From Bacillota bacterium (lineage in GTDB: Bacteria > Bacillota_I > Bacilli_A > Izemoplasmatales > Hujiaoplasmataceae), in assembly GCA_018816905.1 (NCBI GenBank), contig JAHIVB010000002.1:115672-179671 (forward strand): a DNA stretch of 64,000 nt, read 5' to 3'. This document shows, one piece after another, positions 60,809-64,000 of the stretch. Both the position numbers and the translations under genes were made by a program. The stretch's first letter is position 1. Each line of letters begins with the position of its first letter. The notes under the pieces were generated by a model that worked only from the letters and a program-made list of their open reading frames with translations, had not been told where the DNA came from and ran no database searches.

Positions 60809-61057
60809 TTGATCACCTTCTTGACTACATTATATCATAATTGATGTAAATGGCAATATATTATTGATGCTTTTGTCCTTATTTTTTTGATAATATTGTA
60901 CGTGTAAAGAGTTATCTTGTAAAGTGTAGGCAAATCGTGTATTTCCTCATGTAATCGTGAAAGATCAAGTCTCATACCGAATTCCATCTCATTTTTTGAT
61001 GACTTTTCTTTGCATAACTTTGTTGTCATAATACAATTAAGGCCCTATTTAGAGCAA
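60809..61057. other. Gene-free stretch upstream of the AAA/DUF4143 gene
   Basis: Contains the promoter of the ATPase gene at its left end. A 64-codon frame on the minus strand (60835-61029) has no ribosome site and a lysine/isoleucine-rich content that looks like chance coding or a remnant. No other structure was seen before the hairpin of element 2. Confidence 0.4.
60829..60856 (-). promoter_or_regulatory. Promoter of the AAA/DUF4143 gene
   Basis: On the minus strand TTGCCA (60856-60851), 16 bases, TATAAT (60834-60829). The leader before the ribosome site is very short (about 5-10 bases). Confidence 0.65.
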
Positions 61058-61260
61058 AAAAAAGCCTGATACCTAATTGTATCAGACTAATGCTTGTTAT
61101 ATGGAACGTGTAACCTATTTTAATACAATTACGCACCCTTCATTGGATTTTACGCACCCCTACTAGATTTTTCGCACCCCTAAATTATGGATTAACCAAG
61201 ACGTTTTATGTGGTTGTCCTGTAAACTGTCGAAAATGACTGTTGAAAATACCTTATGCAG
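61058..61260 (-). repeat. Intergenic element 2 (3' motif, 20-21-bp direct repeats, leader, terminator)
   Basis: On the minus strand, 12 bases after the HAD stop: CTGCATAAGGTATTTTCAAC (61260-61241) with a second TTTTCGACAGT copy; then three direct repeats with core ACGCACCC on the plus strand (61131, 61152, 61172); then the leader GTAACCTATTTTAATACAAT (61110-61129, plus strand); then the hairpin CTGATAC/GTATCAG (61066-61085) and a run of T (A8 on plus, 61056-61063). Leader and repeats match element 3; hairpin position and flank match element 1. Confidence 0.7.
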
Positions 61261-61272
61261 TCCATCCATTCA

Positions 61273-61890
61273 TTAAATAAATATATCTTTTAAATCAGTA
61301 ATATCACTTATCACCCAATCAACAATGTTATCTCCGTATTTTGAATTTTGATATATTGAAAAGTTCCTTCGAATCCAAACTGTTTTCATTCCAAGAGATT
61401 TAGCAGGATTGATGTCATTATCAAGTCTATCACCTACCATTACAGAATCTGTCGGTTTACATCTAGATAACTCAAATGCTTTTTCAAAAATTAACTTATT
61501 TGGTTTTGATACTCCAAGTTCTGCTGAAGTAATAATGATATCGAAAAATTCTAACAATCCCCATGAATCCAGTCTTTGTGATGTACCTATTACTTGATTG
61601 GCAATAATTCCTAACTTATACCCTCTGTTCTTTAGATAATCTAACGTTGCATAAGAATTTTCAAATGGAGTTTCATCTTCTGAATGCCACGGAGTTTTCT
61701 TAAGGCCAAAATACTTTATAGCTTCCTGATCTCCTTCTAAACCTTTCCATGCAAATTCAATTCTTTTGTTATTAAAAGTATCAAATGAAATATTTGTTCC
61801 TTCTATCATATCTCTAATTCTATGGTTATCTGCTTCTGTTTCATCAATAAGTGTTGATCCAAGATCAAAGAAGATCCATTTTATATTCAA
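61273..61890 (-). CDS. HAD-family hydrolase
   Basis: A 205-residue haloacid dehalogenase-like protein. Motif I is FFDLGSTLIDE, with Gly-Ser where DxDGT is usual; the nucleophile Asp is kept but the second acid (general acid/base in phosphatases) is lost, as in a known subclade of HAD proteins. Motif II is IIANQVI (Asn/Ser-like position), the Lys is in GVSKPNKLIFEKA and motif IV is VMVGDRLDNDINPAKSLGM. A cap domain (about 20-90) is present. Substrate unknown. The start is TTG at 61890, six bases after GAGGTGG. It stands alone between elements 2 and 3. Confidence 0.82.
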   Translation of the reverse strand: MNIKWIFFDLGSTLIDETEADNHRIRDMIEGTNISFDTFNNKRIEFAWKGLEGDQEAIKYFGLKKTPWHSEDETPFENSYATLDYLKNRGYKLGIIANQVIGTSQRLDSWGLLEFFDIIITSAELGVSKPNKLIFEKAFELSRCKPTDSVMVGDRLDNDINPAKSLGMKTVWIRRNFSIYQNSKYGDNIVDWVISDITDLKDIFI

Positions 61891-62035
61891 TATATCCACC
61901 TCAAAAACTTATAATTTTTCAGTCGTTTTTTTATGTCCTTAATTCTAATGAACCTTTCATATGAAAGGATTTAATAGACTCGTACTAACTATTTATATCT
62001 TCTGTGTAGTTCTAAATCCACTTTGGGATAATTTT

Positions 62036-62192
62036 TGGAATGTGTAACCAATTTTAATACAATTGCTCACCCCAAGTAAGAATTTACGCACCCTACACCT
62101 ATTTTTACGCACCCTCGTAAAAATTTACGCACCACTTCTGCTTCTTGCATATGGCACACAAAGGCAACTGTTCAAAAATCATACCAATCCAG
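62036..62192 (-). repeat. Intergenic element 3 (3' motif, four 20-21-bp direct repeats, leader)
   Basis: On the plus strand: GGAATGTGTAACC, with the leader GTAACCAATTTTAATACAAT (62044-62063) differing by one base from element 2; then four repeats with cores GCTCACCC (62065), ACGCACCC (62086), ACGCACCC (62107) and ACGCACCA (62127), spaced 21, 21 and 20; then CAACTGTTCAAAA...CCAG (62165-62192), resembling the 3' motif of element 2. No matching hairpin was found at its left end; the stretch to 61891 holds only a CCTTTCATATGAAAGG palindrome near 61955. Confidence 0.7.
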
Positions 62193-62220
62193 TTTTTATT
62201 TTGAATCATAAACAAGAAAA

Positions 62221-62991
62221 TTATTTCTCCATATCGCTTTTTGGAATGAAAATGGTAAAGCCCATTGAATGTGCCTGCCAGTCAATAAGGTTCAACTCAT
62301 CATATATTGGAAAGTCTAGATTTTTCAAATCATTTAGTAACTCTTTGTATATGTGGAAATAGTAGATGCTATAGCCGTTATTTCCATTGTGAGTAATATA
62401 AAAAACATGAGGAATATGTTCTTTATCCTTCATAAATTGTTGTAAAACTGACAAATTAAATGGAAGCAATATATTAGGCTTTTTGTCCCCTCCATAGATT
62501 ATGTCAGGCAGAATGGAAGTATTTTCAATCACGAACCCAAGCTCAACGGGTTTCTTAGTTTCTTTCAAATGCTCATTTTCTAGATATGTTTCCTTCTTGA
62601 TGTAATGGGCCTGATAATTACGAATATAGTTTTCTACATAATCCTCTATGCTTCGACTTGACTGATATGTCGTTCTATGGGATATGGTTTCAGACTCCCC
62701 ATTTTTCATAGCTTTATCAATTACCGCATCATATTCCCGTTGAACCTTTGCACGCTCTATTCTCATTGATGTGCCTTTTTTTGAAGATGCGGATGAATCG
62801 AAGGTAAAATACTCCAATCCATAGATTACAGTATCACTTTCAATTATGATATCAGGTCTATCACTTTGAATTACACTTGCTTTAGAAATGTTTTCAAAGA
62901 AACTTTCTAGATTTCTTATGGATACTTCGCCAAAGGTTGTTGCTGTTTGTTCACTGTTGAGTAATTCTAAAAATCTTTTCACTTCATCCAC
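62221..62991 (-). CDS. Unknown protein, possible PD-(D/E)XK-like nuclease fold
   Basis: About 256 residues. RPDIIIESDTVIYGLEYFTFD (split as RPDIIIESD and YGLEYFTFD, about 45-65 from this start) puts Asp before a strand and Glu-x-Phe after it, a layout like D...ExK-type nuclease cores with the Lys replaced; it is followed by KKGTSMRIERAKVQREYD. The C-terminal half has alternating strands and helices (PHVFYITHNGNNGYSIYYFHIY). Not recognised. Start: GTG 62991, eight bases after AAGGGGG; a GTG at 63036 next to the previous stop is the alternative. Paired with the helical gene upstream. Confidence 0.5.
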   Translation of the reverse strand: MDEVKRFLELLNSEQTATTFGEVSIRNLESFFENISKASVIQSDRPDIIIESDTVIYGLEYFTFDSSASSKKGTSMRIERAKVQREYDAVIDKAMKNGESETISHRTTYQSSRSIEDYVENYIRNYQAHYIKKETYLENEHLKETKKPVELGFVIENTSILPDIIYGGDKKPNILLPFNLSVLQQFMKDKEHIPHVFYITHNGNNGYSIYYFHIYKELLNDLKNLDFPIYDELNLIDWQAHSMGFTIFIPKSDMEK

Positions 62992-63035
62992 ACCATTTAC
63001 CCCCTTGAATAGGATGACAAATGAAATTGTATTCA

Positions 63036-63779
63036 CTAATCTTCGCCAACTTCCTCATCCTTAATTAATTCGTCTATCTGTGGTTTAATCTCGATATATT
63101 CATCTCTCATTTTCAAAATTCTTTTTGAGAAAACACTTTTAACATTTGGTATTTCTAATAATCTTTCAACAATTCCGGTATCACTCTTTGGAATTTTGAT
63201 TTTAGAATCATATCGAGGCCTTTTTCCAGAGAATATACTATAATCTCTTTTTTTGTTACTATCCATTAGGTGTTCCGCTGTAACCCAAAAAAAAGCCTCT
63301 AGTAGTCTGTGCGCAATGATCGCTTCAAGTTTTAAATTGTCATTTTGGGATAATGTGCTGTCATATTCGTAAGCTTGTATTAATAGACGATCGAAATTTG
63401 CATGGGTTCTTTCGCAAAGGGTCGTCCATAATCCGTCCATTATGGACTTAAAGCGACTGTAATCTTTCATGCTATTGGTCTCCAACGCTCTCTGATATAC
63501 TGCCTTTTTCAAATTTGAGACGTATCGGTCGTCACTATTTTCTTTTGCAAAATCATTGATTGTTGTTTGCTTATTATCAAAGGCAAACAGAATAAAAAGA
63601 TACTCGTACACTTGTCTCATAATAGGATAAGCAAAACTCAACTTGCCATTTTGAATAAAAGTATAAGAATCTTCTAGCAAAAAGGAACAATTGTTTACAA
63701 TCGCGTATTCAATGAAATGATTATCATCTTTTATTGATATACAGTCTTTAATCTTTTCTCTTAGATCTTTATATTCCAA
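63036..63779 (-). CDS. Unknown all-helical protein (DUF5677-like features)
   Basis: About 247 residues, almost all helical. LSFAYPIMRQVYEYLFILFAF (given in pieces) and TLCERTHANFDRLLIQAYEYD recall DUF5677/HEPN-like proteins, with Arg early and His-Ala-Asn-Phe later; HRLLEAFFWVTAEHLMD follows. The fit is weak and I assign no function. The C-terminus is strongly charged (KMRDEYIEIKPQIDELIKDEE). Start: TTG 63779, six bases after GAGGTG; TTG at 63800 has no site. It precedes the nuclease-like gene by about 45 bases in one unit; such pairs occur in phage-defence islands (inference). Confidence 0.5.
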   Translation of the reverse strand: MEYKDLREKIKDCISIKDDNHFIEYAIVNNCSFLLEDSYTFIQNGKLSFAYPIMRQVYEYLFILFAFDNKQTTINDFAKENSDDRYVSNLKKAVYQRALETNSMKDYSRFKSIMDGLWTTLCERTHANFDRLLIQAYEYDSTLSQNDNLKLEAIIAHRLLEAFFWVTAEHLMDSNKKRDYSIFSGKRPRYDSKIKIPKSDTGIVERLLEIPNVKSVFSKRILKMRDEYIEIKPQIDELIKDEEVGED

Positions 63780-63924
63780 ACAAATCACCTCAGTATCCAA
63801 TATATGATAATTATAACAGTTATTTGTTTTAAAAATAGTGTTCTGTAGTTAATTCATTTTGAGAGTATATAATATCTTGTGGACTTTCAAAAAGCAGTGA
63901 AATTCAGAAAACGAAATAAAAAGA

Positions 63925-63978
63925 GAAATCCTTTGTGTATAATAGAGTTTGCGTACACCACAAACACAGGAGGATTTC
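63925..63978 (+). promoter_or_regulatory. Promoter and ribosome-site hairpin of the terminal partial gene
   Basis: GAAATCCT (63925-63932) and AGGATTTC (63971-63978) are perfect 8-base arms; the right arm includes part of AGGAGG (63968-63973). TATAAT lies at 63938-63943, so RNA starting there lacks the left arm, while read-through RNA from outside would fold and hide the site. Confidence 0.55.
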
Positions 63979-63980
63979 CC

Positions 63981-64000
63981 ATGCTTGATTTTACCACAAA
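63981..64000 (+). CDS. Partial gene, probable insertion-sequence transposase (first codons only)
   Basis: Only Met-Leu-Asp-Phe-Thr-Thr is in the window. It has a strong AGGAGG site seven bases before the ATG and a promoter set in a protective hairpin, a layout known from insertion sequences. The family cannot be told. Confidence refers to this being a real gene start; the transposase call is an inference. Confidence 0.5.

Noticed and set aside
60835..61029. 64-codon frame upstream of the AAA/DUF4143 gene
   Set aside because: No ribosome site, no recognisable features, and it extends over the promoter area of the ATPase gene. Could be a remnant but cannot be supported.
61058..61260. Integron attC site
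   Set aside because: The organisation is cassette-like, but I could not place the paired RYYYAAC/GTTRRRY core sites with the expected folded-strand symmetry, and no integrase gene is in the window.
62065..62134. CRISPR array
   Set aside because: The conserved core is only about 8-11 bases with a 20-21-bp period, far shorter than repeat-plus-spacer units, and no cas genes are present.
1..64000. tRNA or rRNA genes
   Set aside because: No cloverleaf with a GTTCRANNC-type T loop and no rRNA-like conserved segment was recognised by eye on either strand; a covariance-model scan would be decisive.

Overview
The window looks like a chromosomal segment of a low-GC, wall-poor or wall-less Firmicutes/Mycoplasmatota relative. 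The closest type I can suggest is the Acholeplasma/Izemoplasma/Haloplasma group; this is inferred from style, not from a marker gene. Support: AT-rich DNA; TGA used as a normal stop; strong AGGAGG/GAGGTG ribosome sites, often with TTG or GTG starts; U-tailed hairpin terminators after most operons; and three lipoproteins with the N-terminal Cys followed by a Thr/Ser tract. No rRNA, tRNA or CRISPR array was recognised.

Region 1 (1-15.6 kb) is mostly on the minus strand. It starts with the cut-off end of a molybdenum-hydroxylase FAD subunit and a MocA-type nucleotidyltransferase. Then come a 5'-nucleotidase-like phosphatase, a PfkB sugar kinase, a DUF819 transporter coupled to a GNAT-like protein, and an MFS exporter. 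A plus-strand block follows: GNAT, an autoregulated-looking PadR/HAAS membrane pair, a split chromate transporter and a gamma-glutamyltranspeptidase homologue. GpmA and a D-lactate dehydrogenase close it.

Region 2 (15.6-31 kb) is general metabolism and redox: a C69 peptidase coupled to glycerate kinase, cytochrome b5-like and rhodanese lipoproteins, glucose-6-phosphate dehydrogenase overlapping a cyclase-family hydrolase, thioredoxin reductase, a Rieske protein, a SRAP DNA-protein crosslink repair protein, a NamA-like ene-reductase, and the two-gene AmmeMemoRadiSam system.

Region 3 (31-57.8 kb) holds a large receiver/PAS/GGDEF/HD-GYP protein and a second membrane GGDEF enzyme, so cyclic-di-GMP signalling is present. 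It also holds an EFR1 ferredoxin, two SDRs, two ArsB/NhaD-type permeases (one with an apparent frameshift in a run of eight T), a CE2-like esterase lipoprotein, a DsbA/FrnE protein, a GPH symporter with a PlsC-like acyltransferase, LemA with DUF2207, a ferric-reductase-like flavoprotein, a FliB-like protein, and a ribokinase / nucleoside hydrolase / ADP-ribosylglycohydrolase / FNT channel group for nucleoside or ADP-ribose salvage.

Region 4 (57.9-64 kb) is different: small unrelated accessory genes, all on the minus strand (Imm5-like immunity protein; AAA/DUF4143 ATPase with a membrane protein; HAD hydrolase; a two-gene unknown pair). They are separated by related non-coding elements with hairpin terminators, a shared 21-bp leader and direct repeats with core ACGCACCC every 20-21 bp. 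The layout is gene, downstream element, gene, downstream element. It could be a cassette-like array, or scattered ends/MITEs of an IS21-like element, and it is the most unusual structure in the window. The window ends at the start of a probable insertion-sequence gene whose ribosome site could be hidden in a hairpin only on read-through transcripts.
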